Source of the DNA: an uncultured Alistipes sp.
GTDB taxonomy: Bacteria > Bacteroidota > Bacteroidia > Bacteroidales > Rikenellaceae
DNA: 64,000 nucleotides
Assembly: GCF_910580175.1 (NCBI RefSeq)
Contig: NZ_CAJTXD010000001.1
Span: 485,686 to 549,685, forward strand
Direction of reading: 5' to 3'
Part shown: piece after piece, positions 8,035-17,072 of the stretch
Numbering within the stretch: the first letter of the stretch is position 1
How the letters are laid out: every line of letters starts with the position of its first letter
Notes under the pieces: model-generated
Databases searched by the model: none
What the model saw: the letters and a program-made list of their open reading frames with translations, nothing else
What the model was told of the DNA's origin: nothing
Translations under genes and position numbers: made by a program

Positions 8035-9384
8035 TTACTTCTTCGGTGCCGCGGCGGCGGCACGTTGGCGGATGATTCCCATCACGGTCTGCTTGCCCAG
8101 GCGGATCCAGTCGAGCAGCGGCAGATAGGCCGGGCACGTCGACTGGCAGCAGCCGCACTCGATGCACGAGGTAATCATCTGCGCCTCCAGCGTCTCCCAG
8201 TTCTTCTTCTGGGTCATCTTCGAGAGGTAGTAGGGTTCCAGCCCCATCGGACATGCCGACACGCACTTCGCGCACTTGATGCACTGCGAGGCTTCGCGGC
8301 GCTGCGCATCGCGTCCGTTGAGGATCGTGATGCCCGAGCAGCCTTTCGTCACAGGCGATGCCAGTTCGATCATCGCACGGCCCATCATCGGGCCGCCGTT
8401 GATCGCCTTGACCTCGTCCTCGGGCAGGCCGCCGGCCGCTTCGATGAGCGTCCGAACGGGCGTTCCCATACGTGTGAGCAAGTTCTTCGGCGTCGCCAAG
8501 CCCTTGCCCGTGATGGTTACCACACGCTCCACGAGCGGCTTGTTTTTCTGCACAGCCTGATATACCGCATACGTCGTCGACGCATTGCATACCACGGCGC
8601 CCACGTCGATGGGCAGGGCCGGCGGAGGCGGCACCTCACGTCCGATCACTGCGGCGATCAACTGTTTCTCGCCGCCTTGCGGGTACTTCACTTTCAAAGG
8701 CACCACTTCGATGCCGTCGTATTCCTTGACGATCTTTTTCAGATGCGCGATCGCGTCGGGTTTGTTGTTCTCGATGCCGATGAACGCATTTTTCACACCG
8801 ATCGCTTTCATCAGGATCGTGACGCCGACCACCAGCTCCTCGCCGTGCTCCAGCATCGTGCGATGATCCGACGTCAGGTAGGGTTCGCACTCCACACCAT
8901 TGATAATCAATGCTTCGGCTTTCTTTCCAGGAGGCACCGACAGCTTCACATGCGTGGGGAACGTCGCGCCGCCCATGCCCACGATGCCGGCTTCCTTGAT
9001 CTTCGCGATGATCTCTTCCGGCGTCAGCGCGCACTCTTTGACCAGCGTCTCCGTACGGTCGATGCCTTCGGCCCACTCGTCGCCCTCGCGCTGGATCGAG
9101 ATCATCATCTGACGCACGCCCTGGCCGTTGGGCTGCATGTCGACCGCCGTTACCGTGCCCGAAATCGGGGCATGGATGTTCGCCGACATGAAGCTGCCCG
9201 CCTCGGCGATGAGCTGTCCCACCAGCACCTTGTCGCCCTTGGCCACCTTGGCCACCGCAGGCGCTCCGATATGCTGGGCCAGCGGAATCGTTACCGCATC
9301 GGGCAGGGGAAGCACCTCGATGGCACCGGCGCAGCTCAGTTTATTTTCCGACGGATGCACTCCGCCTTTCGGAAATGTTTTCAT
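8035..9384 (-). CDS. rnfC: Rnf electron transport complex subunit C
   Basis: Peripheral subunit that carries the NADH-binding site and two [4Fe-4S] clusters, 449 residues. The N-terminal region has FPKGGVHPSENK and a lipoyl-like barrel. The FMN/NADH (NuoF-like) domain includes GMGGATFPTHVKL and NGVECEPYLTSDHR. Near the C terminus come two cluster motifs, CIKCAKCVSACPMGL and CIECGCCQSTCPAYL. Length is normal for compact Bacteroidetes RnfC, without the long Ala-rich tail seen in gammaproteobacteria. It is separated from rnfB by 28 nt. Confidence 0.96.
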   Translation of the reverse strand: MKTFPKGGVHPSENKLSCAGAIEVLPLPDAVTIPLAQHIGAPAVAKVAKGDKVLVGQLIAEAGSFMSANIHAPISGTVTAVDMQPNGQGVRQMMISIQREGDEWAEGIDRTETLVKECALTPEEIIAKIKEAGIVGMGGATFPTHVKLSVPPGKKAEALIINGVECEPYLTSDHRTMLEHGEELVVGVTILMKAIGVKNAFIGIENNKPDAIAHLKKIVKEYDGIEVVPLKVKYPQGGEKQLIAAVIGREVPPPPALPIDVGAVVCNASTTYAVYQAVQKNKPLVERVVTITGKGLATPKNLLTRMGTPVRTLIEAAGGLPEDEVKAINGGPMMGRAMIELASPVTKGCSGITILNGRDAQRREASQCIKCAKCVSACPMGLEPYYLSKMTQKKNWETLEAQMITSCIECGCCQSTCPAYLPLLDWIRLGKQTVMGIIRQRAAAAAPKK

Positions 9385-9412
9385 ACCAACTATCTGATTT
9401 TACGATTCTTCG

Positions 9413-10354
9413 TTATTCCGATTTAGCAGCGGAAGACTCCGGTGTCTTGGCTGCGGAAACCTCTGCGGCAGGTTTCTCGGCCGGCTTCTCGGCAGGTTTC
9501 TCAACCGGTTTGGCCGGTGCCTTCGGTTCCTTGGGCAGCGGCTCCATGTTTACCAGCTTGATCGCGCCCGTGGGGCATTCGTTCACACACTTGCGGCACA
9601 ACTTGCACTTCTGCGGGTCGATGTAGGCGAGGTTGTTCTCCACCGTGATGGCGCCGAACGCACACACCTTCTCGCACTTGCCGCAGCCGATGCAGCCCGC
9701 CTTGCAGGCTTTCATTACCGCCGCACCCTTATCTTTCGAGACGCACGACACATAAACCGCCCGATCCTTGGGCCACTTCTTGCGCAACTCGATGATCCCC
9801 TTGGGGCAGGCCTTGACGCAAGCGCCGCAGGCCGTGCACTTCTCGGCGTCGACCTCGGCGAGTCCCGTCTCCGGATTGATGCGAATCGCATCGAACGCAC
9901 ACACCGTCACACAGTCGCCGAAGCCCAGACAGCCGAACGTGCAGCCCGTCTCTCCGGCATAGAGCGACGAAGCCACCGCACACGAGCGGGCGCCGTTGTA
10001 TTCGTTGGTGCGGGGACGTTTCGCACACGTTCCCCCGCAACGTACCGTCGCGGTCTGGGGTTCCTTCTCCGCGGCTGCCTTGCCCAGATAGGAGGCTATC
10101 GCCTTCATGCAGTCGCCGCCGCCCACCGGGCAGAAGAGCGCCGAGATGTCATCGTTCTTTACCAGCGCATCGGCCATGCCCCGGCAGCCTGCGAATCCGC
10201 AGCCGCCGCAGTTGGCGCCGGGCAGCATCTTTTCCACCTCGTCGATCCGCGGGTCTTCCTCTACGCGGAACTTGCGGGCCACGAAGTAGAGAATCACAGC
10301 GGAGAGCACACCCAGTACGCAGAGCGTCAGGATAGTGTAAAGTAATACTTCCAT
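9413..10354 (-). CDS. rnfB: Rnf electron transport complex subunit B (polyferredoxin)
   Basis: Membrane-anchored iron-sulfur protein that accepts electrons from ferredoxin, 313 residues. One N-terminal helix (residues 4-24) is followed by the RnfB-specific motif ANCGGCGFAGC, then several ferredoxin-like motifs (CTACGACVKACPKG, CIGCGKCEKVCAFG, CKLCRKCVNECPTG). The tail from about residue 265 is rich in Pro, Lys, Ala and Glu, with short repeats of the type KPAE. The start codon is directly after the rseC stop. Confidence 0.96.
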   Translation of the reverse strand: MEVLLYTILTLCVLGVLSAVILYFVARKFRVEEDPRIDEVEKMLPGANCGGCGFAGCRGMADALVKNDDISALFCPVGGGDCMKAIASYLGKAAAEKEPQTATVRCGGTCAKRPRTNEYNGARSCAVASSLYAGETGCTFGCLGFGDCVTVCAFDAIRINPETGLAEVDAEKCTACGACVKACPKGIIELRKKWPKDRAVYVSCVSKDKGAAVMKACKAGCIGCGKCEKVCAFGAITVENNLAYIDPQKCKLCRKCVNECPTGAIKLVNMEPLPKEPKAPAKPVEKPAEKPAEKPAAEVSAAKTPESSAAKSE

Positions 10355-10774
10355 TTAGATTTTTGTTATTGTAAATTGAATTGTGTGTTCGATTTTCCGG
10401 CGGCAAAGCCACAGTACCATATAATATAGCGCCACACCGCCCAGCGCCGCCAGCGCCGCCGGGCCTTCGGCCCAGCCCGCCGCACCTATCGTCAGCACCA
10501 GCACTGCCAGCAGCACGACCAGCGCGCCCACATAGCCCAGCGCCACGGCCAAACCGCCTGCCCGGCGCAGCACGCCGACCACGACCATCTCGCCCGGCGC
10601 ATATTCCGCTGCATCGGGCGTCGATACGGCCACGATCTTCTCCGCGCTCTCGGCCATGCCGCATGCTTGGCGGGCCTTGCACGTCCCGCAGGCGCTCTGC
10701 GAGATGATCTTCACATAAACCCGGCCGGCCTCCACACGGTCGACCGTGCCGCTATGTTCGATTCTTTCCGCCAC
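10355..10774 (-). CDS. rseC: RseC/SoxR-reducing system family protein
   Basis: A 139-residue protein with the RseC layout: a soluble N-terminal part containing CGTCKARQACG, then two membrane helices at about residues 72-95 and 100-120. In gammaproteobacteria RseC is tied to Rsx/Rnf-dependent reduction of SoxR; in Bacteroidetes its role is not established, but it regularly precedes rnfB. Here it sits between nadE (4 nt) and rnfB (0 nt), so it belongs to the same transcript. Confidence 0.9.
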   Translation of the reverse strand: MAERIEHSGTVDRVEAGRVYVKIISQSACGTCKARQACGMAESAEKIVAVSTPDAAEYAPGEMVVVGVLRRAGGLAVALGYVGALVVLLAVLVLTIGAAGWAEGPAALAALGGVALYYMVLWLCRRKIEHTIQFTITKI

Positions 10775-10778
10775 CGCC

Positions 10779-12356
10779 TCAATCGCCGTATTTGTTGGTC
10801 AGCGGCATCAGCCGCTCGTGTCCGAACGAGCACATCGACAGGCGCAGCACCGGCGGGAACTGGTAGCGTTTCTTTTCGTTGCGCATAATCATAGCATGGA
10901 TCTTCTCCACCACCTCCGAGTCGAAACCGGCGTTGATGATCTCCTCGCGGTGCTGCCCTTCCTCGATCATGCGGAACAGAATCGCGTCCACCACCTCATA
11001 GGGCGGCAGCACGTCGGTATCTTTCTGCCCCGGATGCAGTTCCGAGGAGGGTTCCTTGCTCAAAATCTTTTCCGAAATGGGATTGCCCTGCGTGCGGTTG
11101 ATGTAGCGGGCCATGTCGTAGATTTCGCCTTTGTAGAGGTCGCCCGTCGGGCTGAAAGCGCCCGCCGTATCGCCGTACAAAGTACAGAATCCCAGGGCAT
11201 TTTCGCTTTTGTTCGACGAATTGAGCAGGATATAGTCGCTCTTGTTCTGCACGGCCATCAGCAAGATCGTACGGATGCGCGTCTGGATGTTCTCCTCCGT
11301 CGCGTCGAACTCCGTACCGCCGATTACCGGCTTGAGCGTATCGATGATGCTGGTATAAATTTCAGAAATGGGGATGACGTTGTATTCGATACCCAGCCGC
11401 TCGGCCAGCTCCTTGGCATCCTCCACCGAGTCGTCCGACGAAAAGGGCGAAGGCATCAGCAGCGCCCGCACATTCTCTTTGCCCAGCGCATCGGCAGCCA
11501 GACACGCCACCACCGCCGAGTCGATACCGCCCGACAGGCCGATCGAGGCTTTCTTATAGCCGTTCTTGCGGAAAAAGTCGCGCAGGCCGCAGCGCGCCGC
11601 CTCGTAGACCATCCGCGTGCGGTCGCCGCTCGACGGAATCGTCACGGGCTTGCCCTCGGCCGCCGTATCGAATACCTGGAAATCCTCCTCGAAACTCTTG
11701 AGCATCAACACCAGTTCGCCCCGGTTGTTGAATGCGCCCGACGTACCGTCGTAAACGATTTCGGTCGAGCCGCCCACCTGATTGACCAGCACGAGGTTCT
11801 TCCCCTCGACGAACGAAAGGTTGCGCATCATTTCGTAGCGGTAGGTCATCGACCCCTTGCCGTATTTGCGGGCATTGATCGACACGATGGTCTCCACCGA
11901 ATGGTCGAAATCATGCTCGCGGCTCAGATCGTCGCCCACGATGATGGCGCACTTATGACCCTTGATCGTAGCATATTCATACCCTTTGGAGGGCACCAGA
12001 AAGCCCATTTCGCGCCGGGCCGTGATGTGCTTCTTGCCCACGTAGCGCAGCACCTTGCGATCTTGAATGAGCGCTGCGGCGCTTACCGTGCCGTCGGCCG
12101 TCAGCAACGGCAGGCCCACGATGGCTGCGATCCCGTCGCACGCCGAGGCGATCTCCACCAGCGCCTCCTCGCACAGCTCCAAGAACGTCGTTTTGCGCAG
12201 CAGGTCGAATCCCGGAGTGCCGCTCACGGACTGTTCCGCAAAGATGACCAGATCTGCATGTTGCGCTTTCGCTTTGTTGATCGACTCGATGATTTTCGAC
12301 GCATTGCCGTCCACATCGCCGACGGTGTAGTTCAACTGGGCAATAGCTATTTTCAT
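10779..12356 (-). CDS. nadE: NAD+ synthase with amidase-like N-terminal domain lacking the catalytic Cys
   Basis: Last step of NAD+ synthesis: amidation of nicotinic acid adenine dinucleotide. The 525-residue, two-domain layout is that of glutamine-dependent NadE. The C-terminal synthetase domain is intact, with the P-loop LSGGIDSAV near residue 275 and LNSSNKSE. In the N-terminal amidase domain the Glu is present (FAEQS, E41), but the usual CED at the nucleophile position reads GDD (IIVGDDLS, residues 138-145), and the loop after the catalytic Lys lacks the usual LPxYxxFDE. The glutaminase activity is therefore doubtful, and ammonia may be used instead (inference). It is the first gene of the nadE-rseC-rnf operon. 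Confidence 0.92.
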   Translation of the reverse strand: MKIAIAQLNYTVGDVDGNASKIIESINKAKAQHADLVIFAEQSVSGTPGFDLLRKTTFLELCEEALVEIASACDGIAAIVGLPLLTADGTVSAAALIQDRKVLRYVGKKHITARREMGFLVPSKGYEYATIKGHKCAIIVGDDLSREHDFDHSVETIVSINARKYGKGSMTYRYEMMRNLSFVEGKNLVLVNQVGGSTEIVYDGTSGAFNNRGELVLMLKSFEEDFQVFDTAAEGKPVTIPSSGDRTRMVYEAARCGLRDFFRKNGYKKASIGLSGGIDSAVVACLAADALGKENVRALLMPSPFSSDDSVEDAKELAERLGIEYNVIPISEIYTSIIDTLKPVIGGTEFDATEENIQTRIRTILLMAVQNKSDYILLNSSNKSENALGFCTLYGDTAGAFSPTGDLYKGEIYDMARYINRTQGNPISEKILSKEPSSELHPGQKDTDVLPPYEVVDAILFRMIEEGQHREEIINAGFDSEVVEKIHAMIMRNEKKRYQFPPVLRLSMCSFGHERLMPLTNKYGD

Positions 12357-12390
12357 CTACAATTATTTAAGTCCGGAAATTACAACTTTG

Positions 12391-12398
12391 CAAAGTTA
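12391..12398 (-). promoter_or_regulatory. Putative -7 box for the nadE-rseC-rnf operon
   Basis: TAACTTTG on the minus strand fits TAnnTTTG. A start point about 7 nt downstream would give a leader of roughly 28 nt before the nadE ATG. Confidence 0.6.
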
Positions 12399-12678
12399 AG
12401 GATTATTTATAAAAGACGGAAACATTTTCCATGTTATTAAATTAATATTTTGGTACTCCCGGAAGCCGTTCCTGCCGCATCGGCCGCGCAAAAAACCACA
12501 TTCTCGCCCCTCCGGCTTCCACAACGTCTCCGTCGAGAATCCGCAACTCATCCGCCGAGGATCCGGCTCCGCACGGCCCCTGCTAAAAATCCGCCCAGCC
12601 CCACCGGCTCCAGCCCCTCCCTGTTCATACAAAGTCCGTTCGGCCCCGCCCTGCTAAAAACCCGTCGCTTTTCCGAAA
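12399..12678. other. Intergenic stretch between nadE and the zinc-ribbon gene
   Basis: No gene is supported here. The stretch is C-rich on the plus strand and contains two similar short segments ending in CTGCTAAAAA (about 12580 and 12649). The open frames through it have no recognisable sequence. Confidence 0.5.
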
Positions 12679-12704
12679 CAAAAAAGCCGTCCTTCCGGAC
12701 GGCC
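12679..12704 (-). terminator. Rho-independent terminator of the zinc-ribbon gene
   Basis: A perfect 7-bp stem GCCGTCC/GGACGGC with a four-base loop, followed on the minus strand by six Ts. It ends the Nif3/zinc-ribbon transcript. Confidence 0.9.
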
Positions 12705-12723
12705 TTGCATGTTTTTCCTGCGT

Positions 12724-13482
12724 CTATTGTTCCGCTTCGGGATCGGCCACCAGAATACGGCCGCAATATTCGCAGATGATGATTTTCTTACCTTGGCGGA
12801 TGTCCACCTGACGCTGGGGCGGTATGCGGTTGAAGCAGCCGCCGCACGCATCGCGCTTTACCGTTACCACGGCCAGGCCATTGCGTACATTGCGGCGAAT
12901 ACGCTCGTAAGCCGTCAGCAGGCGTTCGTCGATCTTCGCTTTTACTTTCCCTGCCTGGGCGTCGAATTCCGCCACCTGGGGACGGGTCTCCTCCTCGATG
13001 CTTTGCAGTTCATTTTTCTTGGCTTCCAAATCAGCCATGCGTTCCCGGCCCAGCGCCTCGGCTTCGTCGAGCAGCAGTTTCTTGCTCTTGATGCCCGCCG
13101 CATACTCTTTCAGACGCTTGTCGGCCAGTTCGATTTCCAACTCCTGGTATTCGATTTCCTTGGTAATGGCGTCGAACTCGCGGTTGTTGCGGACATTGTT
13201 CTGCTGTTCCTTGTAGTTGCCGATCAGGATTTTAGCCTGATCCGTCTCGCGCTTGCGCTGCTTGGTCAGGGTGTTGAGTTCCTCGATCTCGCCGTTGATC
13301 TTGTCGATCCGGGTCTGCATGCCGGCCAACTCGTCTTCCAAGTCCTGCACTTCCAGCGGCAGGTCGCCCTTGACCTTGTTGATTTCGTCGATCTTGCTGT
13401 CGATCCGCTGCAACTCGTAGAGCGCCAGAATCTTCTCCTGCATCGAATAGTCCACTTCGGCAGTCTTCTTCTGTGTTGCCAT
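12724..13482 (-). CDS. Coiled-coil zinc-ribbon protein (C4-type)
   Basis: A 252-residue protein: a long helical coiled coil from about residue 20 to 190, then a C-terminal zinc ribbon with CxxC pairs CGGC and CEYC around residues 212 and 236. This layout matches the widespread 'C4-type zinc ribbon' family, which is thought to bind nucleic acid; no function is firmly established. It follows the Nif3-like gene by 27 nt, a pairing common in bacteria. A -7 box TACCTTTG at 13567-13560, inside the end of the Nif3 gene, could give it its own transcript. Confidence 0.88.
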   Translation of the reverse strand: MATQKKTAEVDYSMQEKILALYELQRIDSKIDEINKVKGDLPLEVQDLEDELAGMQTRIDKINGEIEELNTLTKQRKRETDQAKILIGNYKEQQNNVRNNREFDAITKEIEYQELEIELADKRLKEYAAGIKSKKLLLDEAEALGRERMADLEAKKNELQSIEEETRPQVAEFDAQAGKVKAKIDERLLTAYERIRRNVRNGLAVVTVKRDACGGCFNRIPPQRQVDIRQGKKIIICEYCGRILVADPEAEQ

Positions 13483-13509
13483 ATATGTTGTTCGTATAAT
13501 TTTTAGACT

Positions 13510-14295
13510 TTAGAGCCAATAATTCACCGGATTGCGCGAATGCTTACTCTTGCGAACCGCAAAGGTAATCAAATTTTTCGATAAAATATCAAATAATAGT
13601 TCGATTGCACAATATTCGCTCTCGAAATGGCCTACGTCGGCCACCGTAAGCGCCCCGTCCGGGGTCATGAAATCGTTGTACTTCAGATCCGCCGTCACAT
13701 AGATGTCGGCGCCCGCCGCCCGGGCCTGGCCGATGAGCGACGCTCCCGCTCCCGTGCAGACAGCCACCCGGCGCACTTCGGCCCCGACCAGCGCACTGTG
13801 GCGGATGGCACGCACGCCCAGCGTCTCCTGCATGCGGCGCAGGAACGCCTCCGTCGGTATCGGCGCCGGCAGTTCGCCCACCACGCCGAACCCCGTCCGC
13901 GCTCCCGGCGCCGAGGGTTCCAGCACCTCCAGCCGCTCCACGCCCAGCCGCTCCGCCAGCCGCCAGCTCATGCCGCCCGGCGCGCTGTCCAGATTCGTAT
14001 GGCAGGCATAGAGCGCCACGCCGCTCCGGATCGCCCGTTCCACGCAGCGCTGCACCATGTCGGCCGAGTTAAAACGTTTCAGCGCATGGAACACGATCGG
14101 ATGGTGGGTCACGATCATGTCGCACCCTTCGCGCTCGGCTTCGTCCATGACCTCGTCGGTCACATCCACCGCCAGCAACACGCCGTGTACCTCGTCGTCC
14201 GGGCGCCCCACGATCAGCCCCGCATTGTCGTACGACGCCTGCCACTCCAGCGGTGCGAAACGTTCTATCGCATCGGTTATATCCTTGATTTTCAT
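13510..14295 (-). CDS. Nif3-like dinuclear metal centre protein
   Basis: A 261-residue member of the Nif3/YbgI (GTP cyclohydrolase 1 type 2-like) family, which forms hexameric toroids with a two-metal site; its reaction is not settled. Visible landmarks are YDNAGLIVG, the metal ligands in VTHHPIVF, CHTNLDSAPGG and, near the C terminus, DVGHFESE. ATG at 14295 (MKIKDIT) fits the family start; a TTG three codons earlier is less likely. The final residues RNPVNYWL resemble the usual NPINYL ending. Followed by the zinc-ribbon gene. Confidence 0.92.
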   Translation of the reverse strand: MKIKDITDAIERFAPLEWQASYDNAGLIVGRPDDEVHGVLLAVDVTDEVMDEAEREGCDMIVTHHPIVFHALKRFNSADMVQRCVERAIRSGVALYACHTNLDSAPGGMSWRLAERLGVERLEVLEPSAPGARTGFGVVGELPAPIPTEAFLRRMQETLGVRAIRHSALVGAEVRRVAVCTGAGASLIGQARAAGADIYVTADLKYNDFMTPDGALTVADVGHFESEYCAIELLFDILSKNLITFAVRKSKHSRNPVNYWL

Positions 14296-14372
14296 AACAC
14301 GCAACTATCTTGTTCCGGATATCGCCTCCCCGGAATCCGGATATCCGGCTTCTTAAAAAGCATTCTCCCCTA

Positions 14373-14933
14373 TCAAAACAGCGATTGTTCATAGAAGGCG
14401 AACAACTCCTTGTTGTCCCCCTCCTCCGACTTGCGGCGCACACGGCGTCCTGCCGGCTTTGGCGAACCGGGTTCCGCGACCCCGGCGCCGGACGTCTCCG
14501 GCTCGAACTTCACCACCGCCTTCGTCCGCAGGCGCGGCGCCCGCGGCTCCTCGGAACGTTCTTCCGGCGCCGCGTCATCCGCCACGATCCCCTCGCCCCC
14601 GGCCTTGAGGTCTTCGCGCACCTCCTCCAGCAGCGCCCGGATGTGCCGCAGCCGCGTCATCAGCTCCGCATCGCGGCGCACCTCGTCGCACGCGCCTCCG
14701 CGGCGCCGCTTCATCGCGCGTTTGGCCCCCTCCAGGGTCATGCCGCGTTCCTTGACCAGATGATAGATCACTTTCAGATGTTCCACATCCTGCACCGTGA
14801 ACAGCCGGTTGCCTTTCTTGTTGCGTTTGGGTTGCAGCACGTCGAACTGCGCCACCCAATAGCGCAGCAGCGACGCTTTCACATCGAACATCTCGGCGAC
14901 CTCGCCCATCGAATAAAAAATCCTCTCTGCCAA
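14373..14933 (-). CDS. MerR-family transcriptional regulator
   Basis: A 186-residue protein with an N-terminal winged helix-turn-helix of MerR type (YSMGEVAEMFDVKASLLRYW at residues 7-26, wing around KKGNRLF, then VEHLKVIYHLVKERGMTLEGAK). The C-terminal half is basic and low in complexity, with no Cys or effector domain, so this is not a metal sensor. Such proteins are common in Bacteroidetes and their targets are unknown. The gene lies 84 nt after the RsmF-like gene on the same strand. Confidence 0.88.
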   Translation of the reverse strand: MAERIFYSMGEVAEMFDVKASLLRYWVAQFDVLQPKRNKKGNRLFTVQDVEHLKVIYHLVKERGMTLEGAKRAMKRRRGGACDEVRRDAELMTRLRHIRALLEEVREDLKAGGEGIVADDAAPEERSEEPRAPRLRTKAVVKFEPETSGAGVAEPGSPKPAGRRVRRKSEEGDNKELFAFYEQSLF

Positions 14934-15017
14934 AACGATATGAATTCAAAGTTTCCGGCCTTCGACCGCCGCCCGCATCCGTCCGCAGGCCCGCCGCCCG
15001 AAGGTCTCGCAGTTCGC

Positions 15018-16394
15018 TTATTGTTTGAGTATCCGTAAAGCACTCGGATACATATTATTGACACGCCTATCGATGCGTTTGGCGAATCCCAGTGCACGCC
15101 CCTGCGTGCAAATCAGGTTCAGCCCCTCCGTCAAGGCGTCGGGCCGCATGTCGCCGCGCCGCAGATAGTCCAGCGCCTCCTCGCGGGAGACTTCCGCCAC
15201 CGGCAGTGCTCCGCGGTCGAGTTCCGCATAGAACGCCAGAGCCGGTTCCGGACGCAGGCGCCCCTTGAACACCTGCCCCATGGCCACTCCCGAGCAAATT
15301 ACCGGCAGTACCTCCGAGAGTTGCCGCACCGCGTCGGCCTGCGCCGCCGGCCAGCCGTAAAGCGTTCCCGCCACCGACGCGAACCGCATCTGCTCCGGAC
15401 GCAGCACCCAGCGGCTCAATTCGGCCGCGGCCGCCTTGTCGATTTGTCCGAAAACCGTCCTGCAAGCCTTCGGCGTCTTCATCCGGCCCTCCGCATCGGG
15501 TGCCTTGCACGCCACGGCCGCGAAGAAACCCTCGCCGCACGCCTTGTGGGGATAGAACCGATAAGTACGAAACGCCCCGACCCGCCCGCAGACGATGCCC
15601 CAGACCTCGTCCGTCGCGGGAGCCGGCGCTTCCGCCACCTCGTCGCCCGCCCAAGCGAGCATCCGCTCCAACGTCCCCTCGTCCTCTTCGCGGTTGAAGG
15701 TGCAAGTGCTGTAAATCAGACGTCCGCCCGGTTTCAAGGCCCGCCACGCCTCGCGCAGAATCCCGTCCTGCCGGGCCGCACAGAGACGCACGTTATTTTC
15801 GCTCCACTCCTCGCGGGCACCCATGTCCTTGCGAAACATCCCTTCGCCCGAACAGGGGGCATCCACCGCCACCACGTCGAACCAGGCTTCCAGATCGCCC
15901 AACGCCCGCGGTTCGCAGCAGGTCACGGCCACATTGCCCGTGCCCCACTTGCGCACGTTGTCGGCCAACACCTGCGCCCGCCGGCGGTCGATTTCGTTCG
16001 CCACGACCAGCCCCTGCGGCCCGGCCAACGAAGCATAAAGTGTCGTCTTGCCGCCCGGCGCCGCACACAGATCGAGAATCCGCCGCCCCGCCGCGTCGCC
16101 CGCCAACAGTCCCACGAACTGCGAGGACGCCTCCTGCACATAGTAGGCGCCCGCATGGAATGCGGGGTCGAACGTAAACTGCGGACGTTCGGCAAGATAC
16201 CACCCGTCCGCGCACCACGGCACCGGCTGTGCAGCCCCCAGCGCACACAACAGCTCCTCCGCATTGCCGCACTTGGCGCCGTTGAGCCGCACGCTTACCG
16301 GCGGCACGCCGTCCAGCGCCGCGCACAGCGCTGCACCCTCCTCGGCCCCCAACTCGCGCAGCACCCGCTGCACAAACTCCGCAGGCAGCGCCAT
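15018..16394 (-). CDS. RsmF-like rRNA cytosine-C5 methyltransferase (NOL1/NOP2/Sun family)
   Basis: SAM-dependent m5C methyltransferase of 458 residues. The core has LDLCAAPGGKTT (SAM loop), VDAPCSGEGMFRK (first catalytic Cys) and IYSTCTF (second Cys), as in RsmB/RsmF enzymes acting on 16S rRNA. An N-terminal segment (FVQRVLRELG) and a C-terminal domain of about 150 residues resemble RsmF. The start is 4 nt from the stop of the kinase gene upstream, so they are co-transcribed. Whether the target base is C1407 cannot be read from sequence. Confidence 0.9.
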   Translation of the reverse strand: MALPAEFVQRVLRELGAEEGAALCAALDGVPPVSVRLNGAKCGNAEELLCALGAAQPVPWCADGWYLAERPQFTFDPAFHAGAYYVQEASSQFVGLLAGDAAGRRILDLCAAPGGKTTLYASLAGPQGLVVANEIDRRRAQVLADNVRKWGTGNVAVTCCEPRALGDLEAWFDVVAVDAPCSGEGMFRKDMGAREEWSENNVRLCAARQDGILREAWRALKPGGRLIYSTCTFNREEDEGTLERMLAWAGDEVAEAPAPATDEVWGIVCGRVGAFRTYRFYPHKACGEGFFAAVACKAPDAEGRMKTPKACRTVFGQIDKAAAAELSRWVLRPEQMRFASVAGTLYGWPAAQADAVRQLSEVLPVICSGVAMGQVFKGRLRPEPALAFYAELDRGALPVAEVSREEALDYLRRGDMRPDALTEGLNLICTQGRALGFAKRIDRRVNNMYPSALRILKQ

Positions 16395-16398
16395 CGGC

Positions 16399-17013
16399 TC
16401 AACGTTGGGTATTCAAAGCATCGATCCGGGCGCAGATCCGCTCGAAGACGGACGCATCCGACACGAAATCCTCGTGATCCTTGTCGATTACCAGCATGTC
16501 GCCCTCGTAGATCGTGTCGATCCAATGGTTGTACTTGCCGTTGAGCCGTTTCAGATAGGCTTCGTCGATGTTCATCTCGTAGGCCCGGCCGCGCTTGCGT
16601 ATCTGCGAGATGAGCGTCGGGACGCTCGCCTTGAGGTAGATCAGCAGATCGGGCCGCGGAATCAGCGAGGTAACCAGCCGGAAGATCTTCATGTAAGTCT
16701 CGATATCGCGCGAAGCCATCAGCCCCATCTCGTGGAGGTTGTCCGCAAAGATGTGTGCATCCTCGTAGATCGTGCGATCCTGGAAGATCACGCCCGAGCC
16801 GTTGTCGGCCAACATGTCCATGGTCTGTTCGATGCGGCTGCCCAGAAACGAGATCTGGAGGTTGAACGACCAGCGGTTCATGTCCTCGTAGAAGTCGCCG
16901 ATGTAGGGGTTGTTGCTCTCTTCCAGATAGGCCTTGGCCTTGTAGCGCTCGGTCAGCATTTGGGTCAGCGTCGTCTTTCCGCTTCCGATGTTACCAGCAA
17001 TGGCGATATACAT
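16399..17013 (-). CDS. Deoxynucleoside kinase
   Basis: A 204-residue kinase of the dNK/dGK family for deoxynucleoside salvage. It shows the P-loop GNIGSGKTT at residues 7-15, the substrate segment EESNNPYIGDFYEDM, the DRTIYED motif near residue 80 and the lid RKRGRAYE. Which deoxynucleoside it prefers is not clear from sequence. It lies between the GH3-like and RsmF-like genes on the same strand. Confidence 0.9.
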   Translation of the reverse strand: MYIAIAGNIGSGKTTLTQMLTERYKAKAYLEESNNPYIGDFYEDMNRWSFNLQISFLGSRIEQTMDMLADNGSGVIFQDRTIYEDAHIFADNLHEMGLMASRDIETYMKIFRLVTSLIPRPDLLIYLKASVPTLISQIRKRGRAYEMNIDEAYLKRLNGKYNHWIDTIYEGDMLVIDKDHEDFVSDASVFERICARIDALNTQR

Positions 17014-17072
17014 AATACGTAATTATTATAAAAGTCAGTTTCTTCGGGTCAGGTTATCCCGGGTGTTTCGGG

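Noticed and set aside
11946..11954. C136 of NadE as the catalytic Cys
   Set aside because: It lies four residues before the CED position in an ungapped match, inside a beta strand, so it is unlikely to replace the nucleophile.
12450..12779. A 109-codon plus-strand frame between nadE and the zinc-ribbon gene
   Set aside because: Low-complexity Pro/Arg/Ser sequence that runs over the terminator of the neighbouring gene.
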